Shown here in pieces: positions 23,300-30,071 of a stretch of DNA of 30,071 bases; position 1 is the first letter of the stretch, and each line of letters opens with the position of its first letter. The stretch spans positions 1-30,071 of the forward strand of contig JASJPG010000073.1 of NCBI GenBank assembly GCA_031426815.1, in the 5' to 3' direction. The notes under the pieces were generated by a model that was given only the letters and a program-made list of their open reading frames with translations, was not told the DNA's origin and made no database searches. The position numbers were made by a program, and so were the translations under genes. The DNA is from PFJX01 sp031426815. GTDB lineage: Bacteria > Pseudomonadota > Gammaproteobacteria > Burkholderiales > Thiobacillaceae.

Positions 23300-25564
23300 T
23301 CAGGCCGGCACCAGCGCCTCGCTGAAAACCAGCTGCACTTCGTCGTTTTCGCCGACATCCACGGTGATTTCGCCGCCTTCGCTGAGGCGTCCGAACAGCA
23401 GTTCATCGGCCAGGGCCTTGCGGATCGTGTCCTGAATCAGGCGTCCCATCGGGCGCGCGCCCATCAACGGGTCGAAGCCCTTGCGGCCCAGCCACAGCCG
23501 CAACGCATCGGTGAAGTGGACTTCGACCTTCTTCAGATGGAGTTGCTCTTCCAGTTGCATCAGGAACTTGTCGACCACGCGCAGGATGATTTCCTCGCTC
23601 AACGCAGCGAATGAAATCGTGGCATCGAGCCGGTTGCGGAACTCCGGTGTGAACATCCGTTTGATGTCGGCCATTTCATCGCCGCCTTTTTTCGGCAGGG
23701 AAAAACCGATCCCGGTCTTGTTCATCGCTTCGGCGCCGGCATTGGTGGTCATGATGATGATCACGTTACGGAAGTCGGACTTGCGGCCGTTATTGTCGGT
23801 CAGCGTGCCGTGATCCATGACCTGCAACAGCACGTTGAAGATGTCGGGATGCGCCTTCTCGATTTCGTCCAGCAACAACACCGCATACGGGTTCTTGGTG
23901 ATGGCTTCGGTGAGCAGGCCGCCCTGTTCGAATCCGACGTAGCCGGGCGGCGCGCCGATCAGGCGGGAAACGGCATGGCGCTCCATGTATTCCGACATGT
24001 CGAAGCGAATCAGTTCGACGCCGAGGACATAAGCCAGTTGTCGCGCCACTTCGGTCTTGCCGACGCCGGTGGGTCCGGAGAAAAGGAATGAGCCGATCGG
24101 CTTCTGCGGATTGCCGAGGCCGGACCGGGTCATCTTGATGGCGGAAGCCAATGCGTCGATGGCGCGGTCCTGGCCGAACACCACGGCGCGCAGATCGCGG
24201 TCGAGATTCTTCAACGCATTGCGCTCGTCGTTGGCGACGGTCTTGGCCGGCACGCGCGCGATCTTGGCGACGATGTCCTCGATTTCCTTCGGCGTGATGA
24301 TCTTCTTCTGTTTCGACTTGGGCTGGATGCGTTGCGCGGCACCGGCCTCGTCGATCACGTCGATGGCCTTGTCCGGCAGGTGCCGGTCATTGATGTAGCG
24401 GGCCGAGAGTTCGGCGGCGGTGGACAGCGCGCCTTGCGTGTATTTGACGTTGTGATGCGATTCGAAGCGCGATTTCAGGCCCTTCAGGATGGCGATGGTT
24501 TCTTCCACCGAGGGTTCGTTGACATCGACTTTCTGGAAGCGCCGCGACAGCGCGTGATCCTTCTCGAAGATGCCGCGGAATTCAGTGTAAGTTGTGGCGC
24601 CGATGCAGCGCAGTTGGCCGGAGGAGAGGGCCGGTTTGAGCAGATTCGAGGCGTCCAGCGTACCGCCGGAAGCCGCACCGGCGCCGATCACGGTATGGAT
24701 TTCATCGATGAACAGGATCGCCTTCGGATTGCCGGCGAGTTGCTTTATGACGGCTTTCAGGCGCTGTTCGAAATCGCCGCGGTACTTGGTGCCGGCCAGC
24801 AATGCACCCATGTCGAGCGCAAACACCGTGGCGCCTTCGAGTACATCCGGTACGCTGCCTTCGACGATACGGCGCGCGAGGCCTTCAGCGATCGCGGTCT
24901 TGCCGACACCGGCTTCGCCGACCAGCAGTGGGTTGTTTTTGCGGCGCCGGCAAAGGGTCTGGATGACGCGCTCCAGTTCGTGTTCCCGGCCGATCAATGG
25001 ATCGATCTTGCCGGCTTGTGCCTGCACGTTCAGGTTGCTGGTGAAGGAGTCGAGTGGCGAAGCGGTTTTCTCTTCGCTTTCCTGCTGTTCTCCGGTCGTC
25101 TCGCCGCGACCGCTCGGCGTCGCTTCCTGCGGCGTCTTGGCGATGCCGTGCGAAATGAAGTTCACCACATCGAGCCGGGTGAGACCTTGCTGGGTCAGGA
25201 AATGCAGGGCATGCGAATCCTTCTCGCCGAAGATCGCGACCAGCACATTGGCACCGGTGACTTCCTTCTTGCCGGACGATTGAACATGCAATATTGCACG
25301 CTGGATGACGCGCTGGAAACCCAGGGTAGGCTGCGTGTCGACATCCGCTTCACCGGGCACTCTGGGCGTGTTGCGTTCGACGAAATCGGCCAGTTTCTTG
25401 CGCAGATCCTCGACATTTGCCGCGCACGCCCGCAGCACTTCGGCGGCGGAAGGGTTGTCTAGCATGGCAAGGAGCAGATGCTCCACCGTTATGAATTCGT
25501 GCCGCTTCTGCCGGGCCTCCATGAAGGCCATGTGCAAACTGACTTCCAACTCCTGGGCGATCAT
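23300..25564 (-). CDS. clpA: ATP-dependent Clp protease ATP-binding subunit ClpA
   Basis: A 754-residue AAA+ unfoldase that feeds substrates to ClpP. Seen: N-domain MIAQELEVSLHMAFMEAR, first Walker A GEAGVGKTA, second Walker A GPTGVGKTE, LDEIEKAHPD, and TGIGF as the ClpP-binding loop. The N-domain binds ClpS, encoded just upstream. ATG 25564 with GGAGG upstream overlaps the clpS stop (ATGA). Confidence 0.97.
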   Translation of the reverse strand: MIAQELEVSLHMAFMEARQKRHEFITVEHLLLAMLDNPSAAEVLRACAANVEDLRKKLADFVERNTPRVPGEADVDTQPTLGFQRVIQRAILHVQSSGKKEVTGANVLVAIFGEKDSHALHFLTQQGLTRLDVVNFISHGIAKTPQEATPSGRGETTGEQQESEEKTASPLDSFTSNLNVQAQAGKIDPLIGREHELERVIQTLCRRRKNNPLLVGEAGVGKTAIAEGLARRIVEGSVPDVLEGATVFALDMGALLAGTKYRGDFEQRLKAVIKQLAGNPKAILFIDEIHTVIGAGAASGGTLDASNLLKPALSSGQLRCIGATTYTEFRGIFEKDHALSRRFQKVDVNEPSVEETIAILKGLKSRFESHHNVKYTQGALSTAAELSARYINDRHLPDKAIDVIDEAGAAQRIQPKSKQKKIITPKEIEDIVAKIARVPAKTVANDERNALKNLDRDLRAVVFGQDRAIDALASAIKMTRSGLGNPQKPIGSFLFSGPTGVGKTEVARQLAYVLGVELIRFDMSEYMERHAVSRLIGAPPGYVGFEQGGLLTEAITKNPYAVLLLDEIEKAHPDIFNVLLQVMDHGTLTDNNGRKSDFRNVIIIMTTNAGAEAMNKTGIGFSLPKKGGDEMADIKRMFTPEFRNRLDATISFAALSEEIILRVVDKFLMQLEEQLHLKKVEVHFTDALRLWLGRKGFDPLMGARPMGRLIQDTIRKALADELLFGRLSEGGEITVDVGENDEVQLVFSEALVPA

Positions 25565-25872
25565 TTGTTTTCCTCCATCACGCATTGCAGCGGATGCTGG
25601 TGGTTACGAGCGAAATCTCTTACTTGGTGCACCTTCGTTTCGGCGACATCGCGCGGGTAAATTCCGGCCAGACCAGCGCCTTCATTATGCACTTTGAGCA
25701 TCACCGTCGTGGCTTGTTCACGTCCCATCAGAAAAAACCTTTCAAGTACATGAATGACGAATTCCATTGGAGTGAAGTCATCGTTCAGAAGCAATACCTT
25801 ATATAACGGAGGCGGTGCCGTGACAGGGCGTTCCGTTTGTACTGTCGATTCCTCTTGATGCCTTGCTGCCAT
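25561..25872 (-). CDS. clpS: ClpA adaptor protein ClpS
   Basis: About 103 residues. The conserved core PPPLYKVLLLNDDFTPMEFV and MLKVHNEGAGLAGIYPRDVAETKV marks the N-degron adaptor that delivers N-end-rule substrates to ClpAP. The start is uncertain: ATG 25872 (MAARHQEE) gives normal length, ATG 25902 adds ten residues, and neither has a ribosome binding site. A TTGAAA...CACAAT promoter-like pair lies near 25900-25930 on this strand and favours the shorter form. It is divergent from the cold-shock gene. Confidence 0.92.
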   Translation of the reverse strand: MAARHQEESTVQTERPVTAPPPLYKVLLLNDDFTPMEFVIHVLERFFLMGREQATTVMLKVHNEGAGLAGIYPRDVAETKVHQVRDFARNHQHPLQCVMEENK

Positions 25873-25991
25873 TGGGGTGAAGGGAAACTCGGAGTAGGTC
25901 ATTGTGGTGATTGCCAGTTTTTTTTCAAGCCGATTGACGACAGGGGGATTAGGCGAGTAAAAAGCCCCCGTTTGCACTTGCTCGACCTTAA

Positions 25992-26020
25992 TTGGAAGGC
26001 TTTAGTTCAAACGTTTTATC
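25992..26020 (+). promoter_or_regulatory. Candidate promoter of the cold-shock gene
   Basis: TTGGAA (25992-25997), 17 bases, TTTATC (26015-26020). It would give a leader of about 40 bases, AT-rich and with AGGAG (26056-26060) before the ATG. This is shorter than the thermosensing leader of E. coli cspA. Confidence 0.35.
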
Positions 26021-26068
26021 TGGTTTTTTTATTAAAGTTGCGTCGGTTTTTGTTTAGGAGCAGTTTCA

Positions 26069-26272
26069 ATGGCCACTGGCACTGTTAAATGGTTTAACGA
26101 CTCTAAAGGCTTCGGCTTCATTACCCCTGATGGCGGTGGTGATGACGTGTTCGCCCACTTTTCCGCGATCAATTCCAAAGGCTTCAAAAGCCTGAAAGAA
26201 AATCAGCGTGTTTCTTTTGATGTGGTGGACGGCCCCAAGGGCAAGCAAGCCTCCAATATCGTGCCGATGTAA
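26069..26272 (+). CDS. cspA: Cold-shock domain protein
   Basis: A 67-residue single OB-fold RNA/DNA-binding protein: TGTVKWFNDSKGFGFITP (RNP1 KGFGFI), DVFAHFSAI (RNP2), ending in ASNIVPM. It is an RNA chaperone; which paralogue (cold-induced or constitutive) cannot be told. Codon use is that of a highly expressed gene. TAGGAG is well placed upstream. Confidence 0.96.
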   Translation: MATGTVKWFNDSKGFGFITPDGGGDDVFAHFSAINSKGFKSLKENQRVSFDVVDGPKGKQASNIVPM

Positions 26273-26283
26273 TTCGGTTTCAA

Positions 26284-26309
26284 GGAAGACGGGGATATTG
26301 CCGTCTTCC
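26284..26309 (+). terminator. Hairpin after the cold-shock gene
   Basis: GGAAGACGG (26284-26292) and CCGTCTTCC (26301-26309) pair perfectly around an 8-base loop, 12 bases after the stop. The downstream T stretch (CTTTTCG) starts several bases later, so termination is plausible but not textbook. Confidence 0.65.
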
Positions 26310-26401
26310 GGCAGGGCTTTTCGTCCAGGTCCCCTGCGTCCCGCGCCCCGTGTGCTATAGCTTAGTCACAAGATCAGGCGTTGGGCGCAGGAGCGGCCAA
26401 G

Positions 26402-26608
26402 ATGAACATCGAAAATCGGTTTTATGAAGCAGCCAACGAATCGAACAATCCCGATTCGGGCAGTCGGATCATGCATTTGCTTGCGGGTCTGGAGCGGCAA
26501 AAAGAAGAACTCGGCCCGATCGCGGTCGAATTGATCGAACTCCTGCACCGACTCGGGGTAGGCGCTTCCGTTCAATCCCTGCCACCCCAAGTCAAGCGCA
26601 AGCCTTAA
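26402..26608 (+). CDS. Small hypothetical protein
   Basis: A 68-residue soluble protein (MNIENRFYEAANESNNPDSG start) with a central amphipathic helical stretch (about residues 24-46, HLLAGLERQKEELGPIAVELIELL) and a basic, proline-rich end. GGAG (26389-26392) stands 9 bases before the ATG; a TTG at 26381 is a less likely start. I recognise no family. Its stop overlaps the stop of icd, which runs the other way (shared TTAA). A coding origin is supported by the ribosome binding site and the absence of frame competition, not by homology. Confidence 0.55.
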   Translation: MNIENRFYEAANESNNPDSGSRIMHLLAGLERQKEELGPIAVELIELLHRLGVGASVQSLPPQVKRKP

Positions 26609-27846
26609 TCCATCCAGCGAATCATTTCCGTGCCGAATTCCGAGCACGGGATTTGCGTCGCACCTTCCATCAAGCGGGCGAAGTCGTAAGTCACCTTCTT
26701 GGCGCGGATGGCGCCGTCCATGCCCTTGACGATCAGGTCCGCCGCTTCCAGCCAGCCCATGTGGCGCAACATCATTTCGCCGGACAGGATGATCGAACCC
26801 GGATTCACGTAATCCTTGCCGGCGTACTTCGGCGCGGTGCCGTGTGTGGCTTCGAACATCGCCACCGAATCCGACAGATTCGCGCCGGGGGCGATGCCGA
26901 TGCCGCCGACTTCGGCCGCCAGCGCATCGGACACATAGTCGCCATTCAGATTGAGCGTGGCGATGACGTCGTACTCTTCCGGGCGCAGCAGAATCTGCTG
27001 CAGGAAGGCGTCGGCGATCACGTCCTTGATGACGATGCCGTTCGGCAATTGCATCCACGGACCTGCATCGATCAGCGTCGCGCCGAACTCGCGCGCGGCC
27101 AGTTCGTAGCCCCATTTCTTGAAGCCACCCTCGGTGAACTTCATGATGTTGCCCTTGTGCACCAAGGTCACCGAGCGGCGGTTGTTGTCGATGGCGTACT
27201 GGATGGCGCGGCGGATCAGGCGCTCGGAACCGTCCACCGAGACCGGCTTGATGCCGATGGCGGAAGACTCGGGGAAACGAATCTTCTTGACGCCCATTTC
27301 CTTCTGCAGGAACTCGATAACCTTCTTCACTTCGGCGGAACCGGCTTCCCATTCGACGCCGGCGTAAATATCCTCGGTGTTCTCGCGGAAGATCACCATA
27401 TCCACTCTTTCCGGATGCTTGACCGGCGACGGCACGCCTTCGAAATAACGCACCGGGCGCAGGCAAACGTACAGATCCAGCATCTGGCGCAGCGCCACGT
27501 TGAGCGAGCGGATGCCGCCGGACGTCGGCGTGGTCAGCGGGCCCTTGATCGAAACCACGTAGTCGCGAATCGCCGCGACGGTTTCGTCGGGCAGCCAGCT
27601 ATCCGCGCCATAGACTTTGGTGGCCTTCTCGCCGGCGAAGACTTCCATCCACTCGATCTTGCGTTGGCCGCCGTAAGCCTTGGCCACGGCCGCATCCAGC
27701 ACTTTGCGCATGACCGGCGTGATGTCCATGCCGGTGCCATCGCCCTCGATAAACGGGATAATCGGGCGCTCCGGCACATTCAGCGAAGCATCGGCATTGA
27801 CGGTGATTTTTGCGCCTTCGGTCGGCGTCTGGATGGGGCTGCTCAC
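26605..27846 (-). CDS. icd: NADP-dependent isocitrate dehydrogenase
   Basis: A 413-residue TCA-cycle enzyme converting isocitrate to 2-oxoglutarate. Seen: PFIEGDGTGMDI (about 31-42), TPTSGGIRSLNVALRQ with Ser 114 in the place of the AceK-phosphorylated serine of E. coli, FRENTEDIYAG, HKGNIMKFTEG and NLNGDYVSDA, ATHGTAPKYAG. GTG 27846 has AGGAG upstream. The serine implies that phosphorylation control is possible if an AceK exists elsewhere. Confidence 0.96.
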   Translation of the reverse strand: MSSPIQTPTEGAKITVNADASLNVPERPIIPFIEGDGTGMDITPVMRKVLDAAVAKAYGGQRKIEWMEVFAGEKATKVYGADSWLPDETVAAIRDYVVSIKGPLTTPTSGGIRSLNVALRQMLDLYVCLRPVRYFEGVPSPVKHPERVDMVIFRENTEDIYAGVEWEAGSAEVKKVIEFLQKEMGVKKIRFPESSAIGIKPVSVDGSERLIRRAIQYAIDNNRRSVTLVHKGNIMKFTEGGFKKWGYELAAREFGATLIDAGPWMQLPNGIVIKDVIADAFLQQILLRPEEYDVIATLNLNGDYVSDALAAEVGGIGIAPGANLSDSVAMFEATHGTAPKYAGKDYVNPGSIILSGEMMLRHMGWLEAADLIVKGMDGAIRAKKVTYDFARLMEGATQIPCSEFGTEMIRWMD

Positions 27847-27886
27847 GGTAACTCCTGATCAAAAATAAAAGCCTGGAAAAAATCTG

Positions 27887-28429
27887 ATGGCCCGCGTCAT
27901 TCTGTTCAACAAACCCTACGGCGTCCTGAGCCAATTCACCGATGAAGACGGGCATCCGGGACTCAAGGCCTATCTCGACATTCCCGGAGTCTACGCGGCA
28001 GGACGGCTGGATTCGGATAGCGAAGGCCTGCTGATTTTAACTGACGATGGTGCGCTACAGCATCGCCTCGCCGATCCGCGCCACAAACTGCCGAAAACCT
28101 ATTGGGCGCAGGTCGACGGCGCTCCCACCGAAGCCGATCTGGCGCCCTTGCGCCTACCGATGGATCTGGGTGATTTCGTGACCAAACCCGCGCAGGCACG
28201 CCTGATCGACGCCCCGGAAAACCTCTGGCCGCGCGATCCGCCGGTGCGATTCCGCAAGGCGATTCCGACCAGCTGGATCGAACTGGTGCTGAAAGAAGGC
28301 AAGAACCGGCAGGTGCGGCGCATGACGGCGAAGGCGGGTTTTCCCACCTTGCGCTTGCTGCGCGTGGCTATCGGTAACTATCGGCTGGATGGCTTGCAGC
28401 CGGGCGAGTGGCGCGAAACGGCAACATAA
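27887..28429 (+). CDS. rluE: 23S rRNA pseudouridine synthase RluE-like
   Basis: A 180-residue RsuA/RluB/E/F-type synthase without the N-terminal S4 domain, as in RluE: FNKPYGVLSQF at the start, AGRLDSDSEGLLILTDDG with catalytic Asp 42, and EGKNRQVRRM near the C-terminus. RluE modifies U2457 of 23S rRNA in E. coli. It is divergent from icd across 40 bases. The TAA stop leads directly into the repeat region. Confidence 0.92.
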   Translation: MARVILFNKPYGVLSQFTDEDGHPGLKAYLDIPGVYAAGRLDSDSEGLLILTDDGALQHRLADPRHKLPKTYWAQVDGAPTEADLAPLRLPMDLGDFVTKPAQARLIDAPENLWPRDPPVRFRKAIPTSWIELVLKEGKNRQVRRMTAKAGFPTLRLLRVAIGNYRLDGLQPGEWRETAT

Positions 28430-28459
28430 GTAGGATGGGCCAAGCGTAGCGGGCCCATC
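28430..28459 (+). repeat. 30-bp palindromic dispersed repeat, copy 2
   Basis: Begins at the last base of the rluE stop context and differs at three positions from copies 1 and 3. Same hairpin with GATGGGC/GCCCATC arms. It belongs to the first unit of the tandem duplication. Confidence 0.75.
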
Positions 28460-28549
28460 AACCGATGCCATGCGATGGGCCCTACAAATCTCGCCTTACG
28501 AAGCGATCCGCCCGCGCCAGACATCATGCCATCCGCGACGACGCCATAA

Positions 28550-28579
28550 GTAGGATGGGCGAAGCGCAGCGCGCCCATC
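28550..28579 (+). repeat. 30-bp palindromic dispersed repeat, copy 3
   Basis: Identical to the reverse complement of 920-949, 27.6 kb away. It lies in the second unit of the tandem duplication, 14 bases before the deaminase stop. Confidence 0.8.
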
Positions 28580-28593
28580 AACACGCGGCGACT

Positions 28594-29934
28594 TTACGAC
28601 GCGATCCGCCCGTGCCAGACATGCGCCCGGCCGACGATCTCGGCCGTATCCAGCGTCAGGCACTGTCCCTCGCTCAAAACGGGCTTGCCGCCGATCCAGA
28701 CATGGCTGACCTGATCGCTGCCGGCGCTGTAGACAACCTGCGCAACCGGGTCGTAGCACGGTTGGGTGGACGGCCGATGCAGGTCGATGGCGACGATGTC
28801 GGCCATCTTGCCAGGCGCCAACGAACCGATCAGCGCATCCAGACCCAGTGCGCGCGCGCCGCCCAAGGTGGCCATGCGCAACACCTGATGCGCCGGCAAG
28901 GCGGCGGGATCGGCGGCGACGCCCTTGCCGAGCAACGCGGCCAGGCGTAGTTCGCCAATCAGGTCGAGCCGATTGTTGCTGGCCGCGCCGTCGGTGCCGA
29001 TGCCGACATTCACCCCGGCAGCGAGCATTGCCGCCACCGGCGCGAAGCCGCTGGCCAGTTTCAGATTGGAACTCGGGCAATGCGCGACATGGCAGCCGTG
29101 GCTGGCCAGCAGCCCGATTTCATCGGTGCTCAAATGCACCGCGTGGACCGCGATCAATCCCGGTGTCAACAATCCCAGCGCGTCCAGCCGGGCGAGCGGG
29201 CGCACGCCGTATTTTTCGATGCTCTGCCGGATTTCATGCTCGGTCTCATGGATGTGCATGTGTATCGGCAGATCGAGCTGCGCCGCATAGGTCGCGATCT
29301 TCTCCAGCGTGCGGTCGCCGACGGTGTAAGGCGCGTGCGGCGCCAGGCAGAAGTAGACCAGCGGATTGGATACCGCATGGGCAACCGCATCGCCGGCCCA
29401 GGCATCGCGCAGCGCCAGCCCCTTCTGCAGATAGTCATCTGCATCGCCGGCATAGGGCGTCGGCGAATCCACCACGATCAACCCCGCCGCCACCCGCATG
29501 CCGGCCTCGACCGCCGCTTCCACTACCGCTTCCGAGAAGAAATACATGTCGTTGAAGCAGGTCACCCCGGCCTTCAGCATTTCCAGGCAGGCCAGCCGGG
29601 TGCCGTCGCGCACGAACCCGACCGAAACGTGGCGATTCTCCGCCGGCCAGATGTGCTCCTGCAGCCAGGTCATCAACGGCAGATCGTCGGCAAAGCCGCG
29701 CAACAGCGTCATCGCGGCATGCGTATGCAGATTGACCAGACCGGGAATCAACACATGGCCGGGCAGATGCACGCGCTCCCGGCTGACCCAGTTGTCCGCC
29801 TCGCCGCTCGGCAACAAAGCGACGATGCGCCCGTCCTTCACCAGCAGGCTATGGCCGTTGAGCACCGTGTCATCGGGTTCCACCGGAACGATCCAGCCGG
29901 CATCGATACGCAGGTCGGCGGTTTTCTCGGTCAT
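28594..29934 (-). CDS. mtaD: 5-methylthioadenosine/S-adenosylhomocysteine deaminase (TRZ/ATZ family)
   Basis: A 446-residue amidohydrolase. Metal-binding features: PGLVNLHTHAAMTLLRG (His 70 and 72), HMHIHETEHEI, AVHAVHLS and GTDGAASNN (Asp). These with LAPHAPYTVGD are typical of MTA/SAH deaminases, which deaminate the adenine moiety of methylthioadenosine or SAH; other family members act on guanine or triazines, so the substrate is inferred. ATG 29934 gives a family-standard start. It converges with rluE; its 3' end is the copied segment of the tandem duplication. Confidence 0.87.
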   Translation of the reverse strand: MTEKTADLRIDAGWIVPVEPDDTVLNGHSLLVKDGRIVALLPSGEADNWVSRERVHLPGHVLIPGLVNLHTHAAMTLLRGFADDLPLMTWLQEHIWPAENRHVSVGFVRDGTRLACLEMLKAGVTCFNDMYFFSEAVVEAAVEAGMRVAAGLIVVDSPTPYAGDADDYLQKGLALRDAWAGDAVAHAVSNPLVYFCLAPHAPYTVGDRTLEKIATYAAQLDLPIHMHIHETEHEIRQSIEKYGVRPLARLDALGLLTPGLIAVHAVHLSTDEIGLLASHGCHVAHCPSSNLKLASGFAPVAAMLAAGVNVGIGTDGAASNNRLDLIGELRLAALLGKGVAADPAALPAHQVLRMATLGGARALGLDALIGSLAPGKMADIVAIDLHRPSTQPCYDPVAQVVYSAGSDQVSHVWIGGKPVLSEGQCLTLDTAEIVGRAHVWHGRIAS

Positions 29935-30071
29935 AGGCGGGCTTCAGGCTGGAAAGGCCCAAATCGTAGCCGTTTTCTAACGGGAGGAGGCGATCGGGAA
30001 TGAACGCCAGTCGCGCTCATCGCTCCCGCAAACTCTCCTCCCCATACTGCATGAGCGGGCTGAGGAAATAC
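29931..30071 (-). CDS. Possible upstream gene end, overlapping the deaminase start
   Basis: On the - strand a frame is open from the window edge to TGA 29931-29933, overlapping the deaminase ATG as ATGA. Its product (ending VRKRLRFGPFQPEARL) matches nothing I know. It competes with the + strand start at 30000 and only one of the two is likely real. Confidence 0.2.
   Translation of the reverse strand, partial: VFPQPAHAVWGGEFAGAMSATGVHSRSPPPVRKRLRFGPFQPEARL
30000..30071 (+). CDS. Possible gene start at window edge
   Basis: ATG 30000 follows a perfect AGGAGG (29985-29990) at 9 bases and stays open for 24 codons to the window end (MNASRAHRSRKLSSPYCM...). The strong ribosome binding site is the only support; no family is recognised. 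Confidence 0.35.
   Translation, partial: MNASRAHRSRKLSSPYCMSGLRKY

Larger units (their letters stand above)
28425..28622. repeat. Decayed tandem duplication of the rluE/deaminase 3' junction
   Basis: CATAAGTAGGATGGGC occurs at 28425-28440 and 28545-28560, and the 29 bases at 28496-28524 recur at 28594-28622 with two mismatches; the latter are the last ten codons of the deaminase gene. The unit therefore runs from the rluE stop across the 30-bp repeat into the deaminase end. The first unit has about 22 more bases between its blocks. Confidence 0.75.

Noticed and set aside
24332..25462. 376-codon open frame opposite clpA
   Set aside because: Shadow of clpA, which has all AAA+ motifs in the other strand.
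26653..27858. 401-codon open frame on the + strand opposite icd
   Set aside because: Antisense of icd; composition rich in His, Arg and Gly as expected for a shadow frame.
920..28579. The three 30-bp repeats as a CRISPR array
   Set aside because: No regular spacers and no cas genes; copies are far apart and palindromic.

Overview
The window looks like a roughly 60% G+C chromosome segment from a betaproteobacterium, probably near the Nitrosomonadales. The inference rests on gene order (lapA-lapB-pyrF; yceD-rpmF-plsX-fabHDG-acpP-fabF-pabC-mltG-tmk-holB-pilZ-tatD; clpS-clpA divergent from a cold-shock gene), a two-subunit pyruvate carboxylase, and short palindromic repeats common in that group. 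I cannot name the species. Most of the window is housekeeping sequence; the accessory signal sits at the left edge and in a few intergenic gaps.

Left edge, 1-790: the remains of a chromosomal integron. A decayed, truncated integron-integrase gene (intI, + strand, from 581) is divergent from a gene cassette on the - strand (69-501) that encodes a small lipoprotein. The cassette ends in an attC site (63-149) with paired R and L boxes, 5-base spacers and one extrahelical G. A second cassette seems to begin at the window edge. Then come an identical copy of a 30-bp repeat found again near the right end, an orphan ParA-like ATPase gene (1075-1770), and a repeat-bearing gap.

2100-7450 (+ strand): lapA-lapB-pyrF-ugd-cysM-ligE, covering LPS-biogenesis control, pyrimidine synthesis, UDP-glucuronate synthesis, cysteine synthesis and an exported ATP-dependent DNA ligase. 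A 235-bp MITE-like element with 18-bp inverted ends and a 5-bp TTAAA duplication lies exactly at the ugd stop codon and splits what was a tight ugd-cysM junction.

7424-12095 (- strand): pycA-pycB (biotin carboxylase and carboxyltransferase/biotin carrier), a YceF-type Maf pyrophosphatase and an RsmI-like methyltransferase.

12180-23116 (+ strand): a long fatty-acid/envelope/replication cluster driven at least partly by a strong sigma-70-type promoter that lies almost on top of the yceD start codon. Many junctions overlap by 1-8 bases, which implies translational coupling. The cluster ends in a REP-type doublet and a strong bidirectional terminator.

23300-30071: clpS-clpA (-), a cold-shock gene (+), a small unknown gene (+) convergent with icd (-), rluE (+) convergent with an MTA/SAH deaminase gene (-). 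The rluE/deaminase gap holds a decayed tandem duplication that carries two copies of the 30-bp repeat. No tRNA, rRNA or CRISPR array was seen.
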